DNA of 64,000 nt from Glebionis coronaria (lineage: Eukaryota; Streptophyta; Magnoliopsida; Asterales; Asteraceae). The stretch covers positions 1,116,001 to 1,180,000 of the forward strand of contig JANFOE010000193.1 of NCBI GenBank assembly GCA_025667525.1, given 5' to 3'. Below the pieces are notes generated by a model. The model worked only from the letters and a program-made list of their open reading frames with translations, had not been told where the DNA came from and ran no database searches. Numbering within the stretch: position 1 is the first letter of the stretch; each line of letters opens with the position of its first letter. This document shows positions 43,141-54,532 of the stretch, piece after piece. The translations under genes and the position numbers were made by a program.

Positions 43141-45355
43141 GTTTGTGAACCAATTTTTTCCGCCCTCTAAGACTACGCACTTGAAAAACGAGATTTCAAA
43201 GTTTTCACAAGAATTTAATGAAAGTTTTTCAACGGCTTGGAATAGGTTTAAGGAAATGTTACATGAATGTCCTCATCACGGTTTTTCTGATTTGCATCAA
43301 ATTGACACGTTTTACAATGGACTTAATGATCATGAAAGGGATTATTTGAATGCCGTCGCGGGTGGTAATTTTTTGTGTAAAACGGTTGAGGAAGCTTTGG
43401 TGATAATTGAAAATAGATCTAAGGTGTATAGTCCTCGTAGCACGTCTAGTGTTCGTAAGGCTTCGTCTTCGGCTTCACCTTCTTTGTCTAATACCATCGA
43501 TGCTTGCCAAATTGAGGCGAACTTGGAAAACAAGATTTTTGATAAGTTGAAAGGACTTTTGATTGAGTTTAAAGCTGGTGAACCAAGTGCTCCCGCTACG
43601 GGTAAAGCGGTTGAGGTTTTTTGCATGTATTGTGGTGGAGGTCATGATTTCTCCGAGTGCATTACCAACGGTGGTAACACTTCGAGTGCCTTCGCGGCCA
43701 CGGGAAATTACAACCAAAACGGTCAAGTTTCCCGCTCTAATCAAATGACTCCACCGGGTTTTGGATCAAATCAAAATGCTAACAACTATCGCAACAATCA
43801 AGTTGGTTTTAAGAACAATTACAACAAGGGAAACTATGGGAATCAAGGGGCTAATAATCAAGTTTCAAACAAAAATGATTTTCAAAATAACAACAAAAGT
43901 TTGCAAACATTGAAAGATCTTCCAAGTGAGTTTGTTGAATATGCTAGTGGGAATGATGCTAGGTTTGACAACATACAAAGAGAAATCATTAGCCTAAGAT
44001 CCGAGTTTAAAAACGACTTGAAGAAAGAGTTGAAAAATGAGTTAGCTAATGATCTTAAAATCCACACCAACAAGATGGAAGGAAATGTCACTAGGTTGCA
44101 ACAAAACCAACAAAAAATGGAACAAGGGCAACATGAGATTAAACAAGAGATGCTTAAGGCCGAGAAAAGGCAAACCGAAGCCGTAGTGAGGCAATCAAAT
44201 TTTGAAGATAAAATCTCGTCTATGTTTGAGGCAATAATGTGTAAACCGTCGTCAAGTGGTCTTCCTAGTAACACCATATCCAACCCTAAGGGTGAGATGA
44301 AAGTGATTACCACACGTAGTGGTAGAACACTTAAGGAGCCGATTCCTCAACCAATTGCTCCTACGGAGGAAGCAATTGAGGAAGAACCCGAGGTGGTGGT
44401 CCAAAAGGAGCATGTCCCAATCCCACGAAGTACCGCTCATACCACACCTACGGTTAACCCATTACCATCATTGGAACCCGAGATTCCAAAGGCTATGCCT
44501 ACTATGCCTCAACCCACACCACCTTTGCCCTATCCATCGAGACTTAGGAAGGAGAAACGTCAAGAGCGCGACAATTACCAATTTGAGCTTTTTATGAAAA
44601 TGTTTCGTGATTTGCACCTTAATGTGAGTTTCGCCGATGCTTTGGTCATGATGCCTCGATTTGCCGCTAACTTTAAGAGTATGTTGAACAACAAGGAGAA
44701 ATTGCACCAATTGTCTAGTTGTTCGTCGGTTTATCTTAATCGCATACCTCAAAAAGTCGGTGATCCCGGTAAATTTTTGATCCCTTGTGCAATCCAAGAC
44801 ATGGAAGAATGCTTCGCCTTGGCCGATCTTGGTGCTAGCATTAACTTGATGCCACTTGCAATCTTCAAGTCGCTCAATCTTCCTAATCTTACTCCTTCAC
44901 TAATGTCTATCGAGTTGGCCGACCATTCCACAATTCCCGCATGTGGTTTGGCGGAAGACGTTTTTGTGAAAGTGGGGAAGTTCTACTATCCCGTAGACTT
45001 CATTGTTGTTGATATCCCCACGGATCCTCAAGTTCCTCTCATTTTAGGTCGTTCGTTTTTAGATACGTCTATGGCTTTGATCGATGTGCATGCTAGAAAG
45101 ATCACCTTACGTTTCAACGACGAGGAACTTGTTATAAACGCAACTCAAAACTCTCAAATTTCTCATGTTTATTCCGTTGCAACCATAAACCTCGTTGATA
45201 TGATTGACGTGGTTTGCGAGGAATTTTCACAAGAAGTTCTAGGTTTTGGTGCCGAAGAAACTAGTGGCAATCCCACTATGTTGGATCCAATTCTTGATAA
45301 TTCGACACCAACCTTCACTCCTTTTGAAGGTGGTGGTTTTACGTTGGAAGAATGA
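43115..45355 (+). pseudogene. Athila gag C-terminal part and aspartic protease
   Basis: 746 codons, the longest open stretch of the window. Capsid continues (TWKDLVSKFVNQFFPPSKT, FYNGLNDHERDYLNAVAGG). A zinc knuckle follows at about residues 170-182 (CMYCGGGHDFSEC, CX2CX3HX4C), then an Asn/Gln-rich linker, then a long coiled coil (about residues 270-385, IISLRSEFKNDLKKELKNE and following). A Pro-rich stretch follows, then the protease with its Athila-type active site DLGAS (FALADLGASINLMPL) and LILGRSFL. Asp-Leu-Gly in place of Asp-Ser/Thr-Gly is usual in this lineage. It ends at a TGA; the same frame continues into the RT linker. Confidence 0.9.
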
Positions 45356-45541
45356 AATGTTCCACGTACTAGTGACGAAGACCTCGACAACGATGAGGAC
45401 TTCTCGATTATCAAGGATTTTCTCAACGATTTCCCATTTCCTCCACCCGAGGAGGTTATGAGTATCGAGCCCAAATCTTCACTTGAGGAACCACCTATCC
45501 TCGAGTTGAAAGATTTACCTCCTCACCTCGAATAAGTCTAT
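45356..45541 (+). pseudogene. Athila PR-RT linker
   Basis: Continues the previous frame with an acidic, Pro-rich stretch (TSDEDLDNDEDFSIIKDFL, FPFPPPEEVM, LELKDLPPHLE) to a TAA at 45535-45537. The YLEEDDKLPVIIA sequence that follows in the same frame shows that gag-pol was one reading frame, broken here twice. Confidence 0.7.
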
Positions 45542-46294
45542 TTGGAGGAGGACGACAAGTTGCCGGTTATTATTGCGAAGGATCTTTCGAATGATGAAAA
45601 AACCGCACTTATCGATGTTCTAAAGGCTCACAAAGGGGCGATTGCGTGGAAGTTATCCGACATTAAGGGAATCAATCCCAAGTTTTTTACCCACAAAATC
45701 TTAATGGAGGAGGATTTCAAGCCCACAATCCAAAGTCAAAGGAGGGTGAACCCCAAAATTCACGACGTCATCAAAAAGGAGGTCCTTAAACTCCTTGACG
45801 CGGGAATGATTTACCCTATTTCCGATAGCCCTTGGGTGAGTCCTATCTATTGTGTCCCTAAAAAGGGAGGGATGACCGTTGTGCCAAACGATGTCAACGA
45901 GTTGATTCCCACTAGACTCGTGACCGGATGGAGAGTGTGCATTGACTACCGAAAGTTGAATGAAGCCACTCGAAAAGACCATTTTCCCTTGCCCTTCATG
46001 GACCAAATGTTGGAGCGTCTTGCGGGAAACGATTTCTATTGCTTTTTAGATGGTTTTTTCGGTTACTTCCAAATTCCCATCGATCCTCGTGATCAAGAAA
46101 AAACTACGTTTACGTGTCCATATGGAACGTTTGCCTATCGTAGAATGCCATTCGGACTTTGCAATGCACCGGGAACCTTTCAACGATGCATGATGGCTAT
46201 TTTTCATGATATGATCGAGAAGACGATGGAAGTCTTCATGGATGACTTTTCCGTGTTTGGTGATTCTTTCACTTCGTGTTTGTCGAACCTTTAG
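45542..46294 (+). pseudogene. Athila reverse transcriptase, fingers and palm
   Basis: 250 codons. It shows KPTIQSQRRVNPKIHDVIKK, GMIYPISDSPWVSPIYCVPK, VCIDYRKLNEATRKDHFPLP, the first catalytic aspartate in YCFLDGFFGYFQIP, RMPFGLCNAPGTFQRCM and the catalytic FMDD box (residues 232-235) followed by FSVFG. Cys in GLCNAP and FMDDF are typical of Athila. It ends at a TAG before RMLKRCEE, where a glutamate codon would be expected; the next entry is in the same frame. Confidence 0.9.
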
Positions 46295-46297
46295 AGA

Positions 46298-47455
46298 ATG
46301 TTAAAACGTTGTGAGGAAACCAACCTTGTGCTCAATTGGGAAAAATGTCATTTTATGGTTAAGAGTGAAATCGTCTTAGGGCACAAGGTCTCGAAAGCGG
46401 GGATTGAGGTAGATCAAGCTAAGGTAGACGTCATCGCCAAATTACCTCATCCCAAAACCGTCAAGGGAGTTAGGAGTTTCCTAGGCCACGCGGGCTTTTA
46501 TCGTCGATTCATCAAGGACTTTTCAAAGATTTCTCGACCCATTACACATCTTCTTGAAAAAGAGGCACGTTTTGTCTTTGACGAAGATTGTGTACGAGCC
46601 TTTGAGATCCTTAAGAGGAAACTTACCGAAGCTCCCATTCTTGTTGCTCCAAATTGGAACCTCCCCTTTGAGCTAATGTGCGATGCTAGTGATTACGCTA
46701 TAGGGGCCGTTTTGGGGCAACGTCATGATAAGCACTTCTTGCCTATTCACTATGCTAGCAAGACAATGACCGAGGCTCAACTTAAATACACTACAACGGA
46801 AAAGGAGTTCCTTGCCGTGGTGTATGCATTTGAGAAATTCCGACCATATCTCGTCTTGACGAAATGCATAGTGTATACGGACCATTCGGCTATTAAGTAT
46901 CTCATGGGAAAGCAAGATGCTAAGCCGAGATTACTTCGTTGGATTCTCCTCCTTCAAGAATTTGATCACACCATCGTTGACAAAAAAGGAGCCGAGAATA
47001 TAGCGACCGATCATCTCTCTCGTTTGGAAGATCCTCACCAAAGTGTTTACGAGCCCAAGGAAATCACCGAAACATTTCCGCTCGAGACACTTGGTGTAGT
47101 GAATTCTAAGCTTGATTCTTCTACCCCATGGTTTGCGGATTTTGCAAATTACCATGCGGGTAACTTCATCGTTAAGGGTATGACGACTCAAGAAAAACGA
47201 AAATTCTTTCGTGACGTCAAGTTCTACATTTGGAACGACCCTTACTTGTTTCGAACTTGTGCGGATCAAATCATCCGACGTTGTGTATTTGGCACCGAAG
47301 CTTCTAACATCCTTAGAGCTTGCCATGAGGGACCCACGGGTGGTCACCACGGTGCTAATCTCACGGCTAAGAAGGTGTTTGATGCCGGCTTCTTTTGGCC
47401 TACTATTTACCGAGATGCACAAATTCTTGTGAAGTCTTGTGATGCATGCCAATGA
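46298..47455 (+). pseudogene. Athila RT thumb, RNase H and integrase zinc domain
   Basis: 385 codons. It starts with [13 protein letters not shown] and [18 protein letters not shown] (connection), then RNase H with D129 ([15 protein letters not shown]), E170 ([14 protein letters not shown]) and D195 ([11 protein letters not shown]). The integrase N-terminal HHCC motif follows: [19 protein letters not shown], then SCDACQ. It ends at a TGA (47453-47455) where an arginine CGA codon would be expected, and the integrase core follows in the same frame. Confidence 0.9.
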
Positions 47456-47482
47456 CAAGGAAAAGCCTCACAAAAAGATGAA

Positions 47483-48235
47483 ATGCCACAAAATATCATT
47501 CAAGTATGTGAGATCTTTGACGTTTGGGGTATAGACTTTATGGGGTCGTTCCCATCATCTCGTGGTAATAAGTACATCCTTGTTGCGGTTGACTACCTAT
47601 CTAAGTGGGTGGAGGCGAAGGCCTTGCCCACTAATGATGCTCGTGTGGTAGTTAAGTTCTTGAAAAGCTTGTTTGCTCGGTTTGGAACCCCTCGTGCGAT
47701 CATAAGCGATCGTGGAACCCATTTTTGTAATGACCAATTCGAAAGAGTCTTAAGGAAATATGGGGTTACACATCGTCTTTCTACGGCTTATCACCCACAA
47801 ACGAGTGGGCAAGTCGAGGTTTCAAACCGAGCTTTGAAGAGGATCTTGGAGAGATCCGTAGGAGAAAACCGACAATCTTGGTCGGATAAGTTGGACGATG
47901 CTTTATGGGCCTTTAGGACCGCTCATAAGACGCCCATTGGGTGCACTCCCTATAAGCTTGTGTATGGAAAGAATTGTCATTTGCCTATCGAGTTAGAACA
48001 CAAGGCTTATTGGGCCCTAAAGCATTGTAATGATGATATGGAGACCGCGGGAAAACACCGGAAAATGCAATTAAATGAATTGGATGAATTGAGGGATATT
48101 GCTTATGAAAATTCATTGATTTATAAAGAAAAAACTAAAAAGTTGCATGATTCTAAAATTAAAAACCGGGTTTTTAACATTGGGGATCAAGTTTTGCTTT
48201 TTAATTCAAGATTGAAATTTTTTCCGGTAAATTGA
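47483..48235 (+). pseudogene. Athila integrase catalytic core
   Basis: 250 codons. The D,D-35-E triad is visible: [34 protein letters not shown] and [16 protein letters not shown]. Then [20 protein letters not shown] and the C-terminal part [19 protein letters not shown] one-base deletion near 48224 shifts the frame and gives the TGA; the remainder is read in the neighbouring frame (next entry). Confidence 0.9.
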
Positions 48236-48414
48236 AATCCCGTTGGTCCGGTCCATTCACCGTGACTCAAGTATTTCCGTATGGGACCATCGAGCTAGCT
48301 CAAGATGATGGTCCTAACTTCAAGGTGAATGGACATAGGTTGAAGCACTACTTTGGCGGGGAAGTTCCATCCTTGAACTACCTCGACCAAGTCACCTTCC
48401 CCAATGATAATTAG
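48232..48414 (+). pseudogene. Athila integrase C-terminal module
   Basis: 60 codons: KSRWSGPFTVTQVFPYGTIE (GPF/Y-type module), VNGHRLKHYFGGE, ending TFPNDN at a TAA. It is the natural end of the pol protein. No chromodomain follows, as expected for Athila. Confidence 0.85.
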
Positions 48415-49958
48415 TATTGAGGGGATCGAGTCGAGCTCATGACTCGGTAATCAAAAACGAGGAGCCTCGTGGGGGAGTCCCATGCTTATCCTATGTACAT
48501 ATTAATGCTTTCTAATGTAACTTACGTGTGGGGATTCGTGCCCTTCCAACCTTTGTTCCGTGGTTGTTTGTGATATGTGGTTTTTAGATCATGATCTTCA
48601 CGATTGGAGCCTCTCGTGTTCGTTTTATGGGAGCACTCGATCGTTTGCTTTGGAGACATTTCTCAATATCCATGATATATCCTTTGATGTTCTAACCTTA
48701 GGTTTTTAGCACACTTCATAAACGGCTATTACTTATTGGTTACACCCTTTCCATGCTAGATTAGGCATTCGACTACGTCTCTAGTATGGGGGTGTTTGCA
48801 CCCCTAGACTCGAAACATTGAGGACAATGTTTAACTTTAGTATGGGGGGTGAATAGATACTTGCCTTGCCAAACCTTCACGCTTTCCAAATTTTATCGTT
48901 TTGTTTATCATTTTTGTTGCAAAATAAGGCTAAAAATGGCCAAATTTTAAATTTTTCTCATGTTTTATAAGTGTTTGAAGACACGAATGTAGATTTTCCG
49001 ATGGCGAGAATAAGAGTAATTTTTGACTCGACCGTTCGTGTTGAGCACTTAGCTTTGATTCCTTAACTACAGATTAGGCTAAGTCTCTTAAATGAGGACG
49101 AGAAATGATAGAGTTAATTATAAGTTACTATGCTAAACGTAGGGTACTCGTATTCTTTCAAAAACTCATGTGTTCTCGTTGTTTGCTTATTCTCCCTTCG
49201 CATGTAAATATTTTTTGCTTAATAAATATTGACTTAGCGGTTTAGTTGGGATTGTTGGGTTTCTAGTCTTTTCTAGTAGCTTCCGTGTAATTAAATTGGG
49301 AAGACATTAAGGTATCGCCAGCGTCAAGGTTTTGAAGTATTGGCACCCGAATAATCGAAAGCTTCACCCAATAATAAGATTTCAAGTGATCACCTAAATC
49401 TAGCAAACAATTTGAAGCCCCACAAGGCCTAAAATCTATGCAAAAATTGAAAGTGAATCAAGCCTTAATCTTCGAAGCTTTAAAGATCCAAAATTCGCCT
49501 TAGCGTGAGGATATACGTCTTTGGCTAATAAAACCACCGATGAGGCGGATAATAAAAGGCAAGGCAAGACCGAAGTCATAATAAAAGCTTCATGGCGAAG
49601 TTGAATAAAAGATGGAGGTAAACCAAAGATAATAAGGCCCTTCCGTTAGGGGGCGTATAAAAGTCTTGGTAATAAGTCTCATGTTCAAAACCGTTATAAA
49701 ACCGTGCACGCTTAGCATGGAATTGGGGTGAAAATCGAGGACGATGAAATTATTTCTAACGAAGCATTTACGTGTTCTTATTCTATGAATCTAAACGTCC
49801 CATTTTGCGATGAAAATCATACATTATGTCTATAACACAAGTAGTAGTAGTAATAGTAGTAGTGTAGCTAGTTTATCATTCAATAAAGTGAATAAAATGA
49901 ATTTTGGAGATGCTTTGATACTTTATTCTAGCATTGCGTGAGGGCACGACAATGGTTT
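48415..49958 (+). other. Athila 3' non-coding region
   Basis: 1.5 kb with no env-like or other gene. It starts with GGGATCGAGTCGAGCTCATGACTCGG, related to 36664-36690 of the outer element. It carries the double-hairpin module at 48788-48845, a decayed second stretch with CACCGATGAGGCGGATAATAAAAGG near 49536, and a GTAGTAGTAGTAATAGTAGTAG repeat at 49842-49864. Confidence 0.6.
48788..48845 (+). promoter_or_regulatory. Double-hairpin plus G-run module (Athila)
   Basis: GGGGTG-TTT-GCACCCC stem (48789-48804), then AAACATTG-AGGA-CAATGTTT (48813-48832, perfect 8-bp arms), then ACTTTAGTATGGGGGG. The last words repeat those of the true polypurine tract (TTTAGTATGGGGGAG at 49956-49970). Confidence 0.5.
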
Positions 49959-49970
49959 AGTATGGGGGAG
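49959..49970 (+). other. Polypurine tract of Athila
   Basis: AGTATGGGGGAG immediately before the 3' LTR start TGATGAGACTGC. Confidence 0.75.
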
Positions 49971-52900
49971 TGATGAGACTGCTTTTATACATAGTCTCAT
50001 CTTCCAAATAGGGCTTAAAATGCATTAAATATCATCAAAATACCCAAATATATGCTTGTGTTTGTTGCTTGTGTATTTTAGGTACGGATATTGAGAAAAT
50101 GACAAAAGATCACAAGAATCATGCAAAAACGAACACGGGAAACGAAGTCGCACAATGAACCAAGCCCTAGTGAAGACTTTCCCAAGATCAATCCTTGAAG
50201 ATTTGAAGAATTATGAAGAAGGGTCCTCCAATTATGAAGAATTGACACTTTATACCCTTGTATCCTCATAATTACAAGTTTGGTCCCTAAAGTTTGTCAA
50301 AATTACAAAAAGGACCCTTAACTTTGAAGATTTGGCAAGTTTAGCCCCTCAACAAAGCTAAATTGTCAACCAATATCATCCACAAAGTCAAATACATCAT
50401 GAAGTCCTTCAAAGTACAAGAAATGACAAGTTTGGTCCTTTGAAAAATCTCAAAATTACACAAAGGACCCTCAACTTTCAACAATTGGCAAAAATGGTCC
50501 CTCAATCATCAAGACTTGGCAATTTCAGTCCTCCAAAATATCAATATTGCAAGTCTAGACCATTATCATTGAAGAAAATACCAAATCAGTCCTTCAAGAA
50601 TGAAAAAATGGCAAGAAATACCCCTGAAATCATTTTACAAAACTTTTTGGGGCAAAAAGTGTGAAGTTTGAAACTTCAATAACAAAGGAAACGAGTTTTG
50701 GGGTATTTATTTACAAAGTGGCAAGAAGAAGAAAGAAAGGGGGTAATATCGGGCCAGACAAAGAAGTTACCTAGACCAGTGACAAGCTGCCACGTGCCCC
50801 ACTCACTTAAACCCACCAATCCCATTCCACCAATCCTCCACATCAGCATCCACTCACAACCTGTTTTTCAAAGAGGAGTGTGCAAAAGTTTGCATATTTC
50901 CTCATTTTCTTGATATTTTGCTAAGTCTTGTTCCAATCTTGAAATTCTTGGGCTATAGGGCTGATCATAGCATCCTAACTGAGTTGGTTAAGGTGTGGTG
51001 AGGCTTATAACTTGGGGATAATCAAGTGTGGGGTAACAAGTTTGCATTAATCAAGTTTTTCAAAGTTTCTGATTCTTATGATATTGTGCTTAACCCTTGT
51101 TCAATCTTAGCAGGCTTTTTGTGGAAGCTTGTGCTTGTTCTTGCTAGCACATAAGCTCAAAATTCGTGGGTGTGGATGTACATCCATGAGGTTTGCATAC
51201 TTAATCTCCAAATCTGCTTAAATTGTGATTTTTGGTGATATTTGTATGAAACTGTTGTTCTTGTGAATTTTGTGGCTTGTTCTTGCTTGAATCTGATTAT
51301 TATACTTGTTTGAGTGTTAATTGATGCTTGGTTGGCCTGAAATCTTGTTTTGCTTTTGAAAATTTTGATTTGAAAAAGTTAAAGGGGTGTTTGGGTCTAC
51401 TGGTTTATGCTTGTTACTTGTTATTGTGTTAAGGGAAGTTGTTGTTTATGCTTTGTATCTGCTATACCTTTGTTTGAGAGTGTTTTGCTGCAAGTTTTTG
51501 GGTTTGAACACTTGAATCAATCAATCTGCTATATAGACCTTGTTTCTGCTTGTTTTGACCTAGGATTTTGGGAACACTTAGTGTGTATGCATGCTTAGGG
51601 ATAAAAGTGGTTTAAACAAAGTTAATATAACCTGTTTGAAAGATTTGAGGTGTTGAAATTGGCTTGTGTGTCAAATACATCAGCAAAAGTAGAAAACTGC
51701 ATGTGTTAGTGTTCATCAGTAACTTTCATTGCTTGAATCTTGCTTAATTCTTTGAACCAGTGCATGAAACCTGTTTAGACTTGCTTATTGGAGTTTATTA
51801 TAGCTTTTGTGTGCATTTGGTTGAATTTGGCTGGCTGATTTGTGCTAAAACTGCTCTTGAATGCTAAACTGCTTATTGTTCATGTCTGTATCATGTCTGA
51901 TGAATGATTGATTAAACTGTATCAATTGGGTGTTAGTGATTGTGTTATTTTGATTGTTATTGACTCCTTTTGATCCAAAGATCATTTGGGTGCCTTTGTG
52001 AAATCTGAATCCAAGAAAAAGTCACTAAATACAAAAAGTCAAAATAGTCAAGCAGTGGAAAAAGTTTCCACTGCTCAACACCCAAAACTAGCCCCTGCTA
52101 GTGCAATTTTGTCATCAGCTTATCATTAATCTATTCTAGCTTATTCTGACTTGCAACAACTTATTTTTTGTGATAGATCTTCATTATTTGACCCATTTAA
52201 GTGAACTGGAGCTTATGAGACTTTGACTTTGACTTTTTACTAGAAAACCAACTTGTTTGACTTTTAACATAAGTGCTTATTTGATTTTCCAGCTTATTGA
52301 GTGTGCTTATTTGAAAGGTCTTTGGTTTTTAAGCTTAGTTTTGTCAAAAGAAACATTTTGCAACTTGAATCAGCTTTTGAGGTGGTCTAGATCATAAAAA
52401 CGACTATTTTGTCGTTTTGTGAATAAGTTTGTGACTTGTTTCTGGCTTATTAAGTGGGCTTATTTGAAAATTCTTTTTGCAGAAGTCTTTGTTAGGTCAA
52501 AAGAAGCTTGTGTGTAAAATTTTAGCTTATGGCAACAGCTTATAGCTTAATGGGCCAAAAAGCCCATTAAGAATAAGCTGCTTATTATAAGTTAGCTTAT
52601 TTCACATTTTCAGCTTTTGGGCCTTTGGAAAAAGTTGTTTAAAATCAAATTTTGAGTCAACCTGTGCTTTTTGGGCTTAATTTGAACACTTTTTCTTATT
52701 GGGCCTTAATTAAGCCCAATAAGGGACTGTTTTGGGTTTGGCCCATTTTCTAGGCCCAATAGGGGTATTTAGGTAATTTCACTTTCATTTCTGAGGTATT
52801 TAGGTTAAATTAAGCAAGTTTGCAAGTTTTTAGAATTTTTTATAATTTTTGGATTTTTAATATTATTTTAATATTATTTTATTATTAAAAATTAAAAGTC

Positions 52901-53568
52901 TGATTTTCTAGGTTTTTATATTTTTCCTAGGTTCTAAATACTTAATTAGGATTTTTGCAACTTTCCAATTATTTTCTAGGTCTTTTAATTATTTTCTACA
53001 ATTAATTTAAGATTTAATTGATTTTAGGAGTTTTTAATTGTTTAAAAATAGTTTTAATTGGTTTTAAAATTTTGAAAAATAGTTTTTAGCTTAATTAGAG
53101 TATTTTTAAGGTTTACAAACTTGAAAATCTTGTTTAGGGCTTTTTAATAATTAATTTTTATTTTTAGGGCTTTAATTAGCATTAAAAAGTCATTATCTAA
53201 TTAATTAAACGGTTTTTGCAAGTTTTGATTTTTTGTAAACTCTTAGAATATTATTAGGGATTTTTGGTAATTTTTAGAAATTTTTAGGTTAAGATTTTAA
53301 TTTTGGTGGTTTTTAGGATTTTACGTGTACGCCTTTTTAGAATTAGTTTAATTCGTCTTCATAACCGCCATTCTCTTCTAATCCCTTTTCTATTTTTCTT
53401 TTCTCAAATATAATCACAAATTAATCCATATCATTACACACATAACACACTAGCCTCCTTGAGAACGAACTCACTTTGGGTCATTTACACACGGTTTTCC
53501 TAAATCGTCGTGCTCACTTGCCCTATTTATTGCTTCCTTTTCCTAAAGGGGTAATTTTACAACTATCA
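49971..53568 (+). repeat. Athila 3' LTR, with internal deletion
   Basis: 3598 bp. It is collinear with the 5' LTR except that the equivalent of 38589-39235 (647 bp) is missing. The junction is CACTCACAACC|TGTTTTTC near 50861, with AACC at both ends of the missing block. The size difference between the LTRs is exactly 647 bp, so there is no other net length change. About 25 substitutions elsewhere. Confidence 0.92.
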
Positions 53569-53573
53569 ATACC

Positions 53574-54532
53574 CGAGTCCAAAAAGGCCCTCACAAGGCA
53601 TGAGGATTCACTTTTTGCTAAAGATCCTAAGAGATTGTGAAGATCATTAATCCAAATCAATATGATGGATCAAGACACACGACGAGAAGCAATTACTCCC
53701 CTAAAGATCATGGAGAAGTCTATCCAAAAAGACCCTAACAAGGTATGAGGATAAATAGATCCAAGTCCGAAAAGGAGGCGGATCGTTGTATATCAAAATC
53801 CTAAATAAAGAAGAGGATAAATGAAGAAGTCGTGGTCAACGTTTGAAGCATCTTTCACTCCTAATGAAGATGTATACCAAAATGAAGAGAAGACCATAAA
53901 TTCAAGATCGTCTCTCAAGATTTGAAGTTTGAAGTACAAGCCAAATATCGGTCCGAGAAAGGTCTCAAATCGTGAAATGAGTTATGCCAAGATATGAACT
54001 TTATGAGGTTTCGAGAAGCCGTTTTAAAAGATTTTGTCCTTTAGCTAACTATTGATTAAATCGTCCCACTTTATTTTCGGCCTTAATAAATTATCGAAAT
54101 AAGTCAAAAATGCATCCTCGTGATCATTCAAGACAAAAATAAAATACAAGAGATACACCGTAGGAATAAGGGGGTCTAAGTGATTAATTAAACCACATGA
54201 GTAAGTGTTAGTTGTGCTAACTTATGGTAAACAATGATCTCGTTTTTAAGCTTGGTATGGGAAACGTGAAACTTGAGGGTGATTTATATTCATGACACCA
54301 AAGCCCTAATTCAAGTCTTAAATTTCTTTACGAGTTTCTCCCATCAAATAAATTTCCAAGTTAAAATAAATTGTTATAACTTTTGTCTCCTTTTAAGTTT
54401 TTATCTTTTCGTTATAGTAATAATAGCATATAGTAATAAAGGCCGAGATGGGTTAATTATGAGAAAAATGTAACTTATGCTTTGAAATAATGCATTGCAT
54501 GGGGTCATTGCAATGGTCAAGTGTAAAGGATT
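53574..54532 (+). other. Outer element 3' non-coding region, part 2
   Basis: No gene. It contains further copies of the CCAAAAAGGCCCTAACAAGGCATGAGGAT unit at 53578-53607 and 53722-53752 and a weak one near 53763. A purine-rich stretch GTGTAAAGGA (about 54521-54530) before the 3' LTR is a poor polypurine tract. Confidence 0.5.
53578..53752 (+). repeat. Repeated 30-bp unit (three copies counting 37664-37694)
   Basis: TCCAAAAAGGCCCTMACAAGGCATGAGGAT at 37664-37694, 53578-53607 and, with two changes, 53722-53752. With the Athila insertion removed, the first two copies are adjacent with a period of about 37 bp. Confidence 0.7.

Larger units (their letters stand above)
37698..53568 (+). mobile_element. 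Athila-lineage Ty3/gypsy element, nearly complete
   Basis: A 15.9-kb plus-strand element with target duplication ATACC (37693-37697, 53569-53573), LTRs of 4245 and 3598 bp, primer site TGGCGCCGCTGCCGGGGA, and gag-PR-RT-RNaseH-INT in one intended frame. Breaks: a one-base insertion in gag, three in-frame stops within pol plus one in the PR-RT linker, and a one-base deletion near the integrase end. The LTRs differ at about 25 sites (about 0.7%), so it is the youngest insertion here. No env-like ORF is found downstream of integrase. It lies inside the outer element's 3' non-coding part. Confidence 0.93.

Noticed and set aside
43342..44313. Minus-strand frames of 60-143 codons within Athila gag
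   Set aside because: Shadows of the well-supported plus-strand gag-protease frame.
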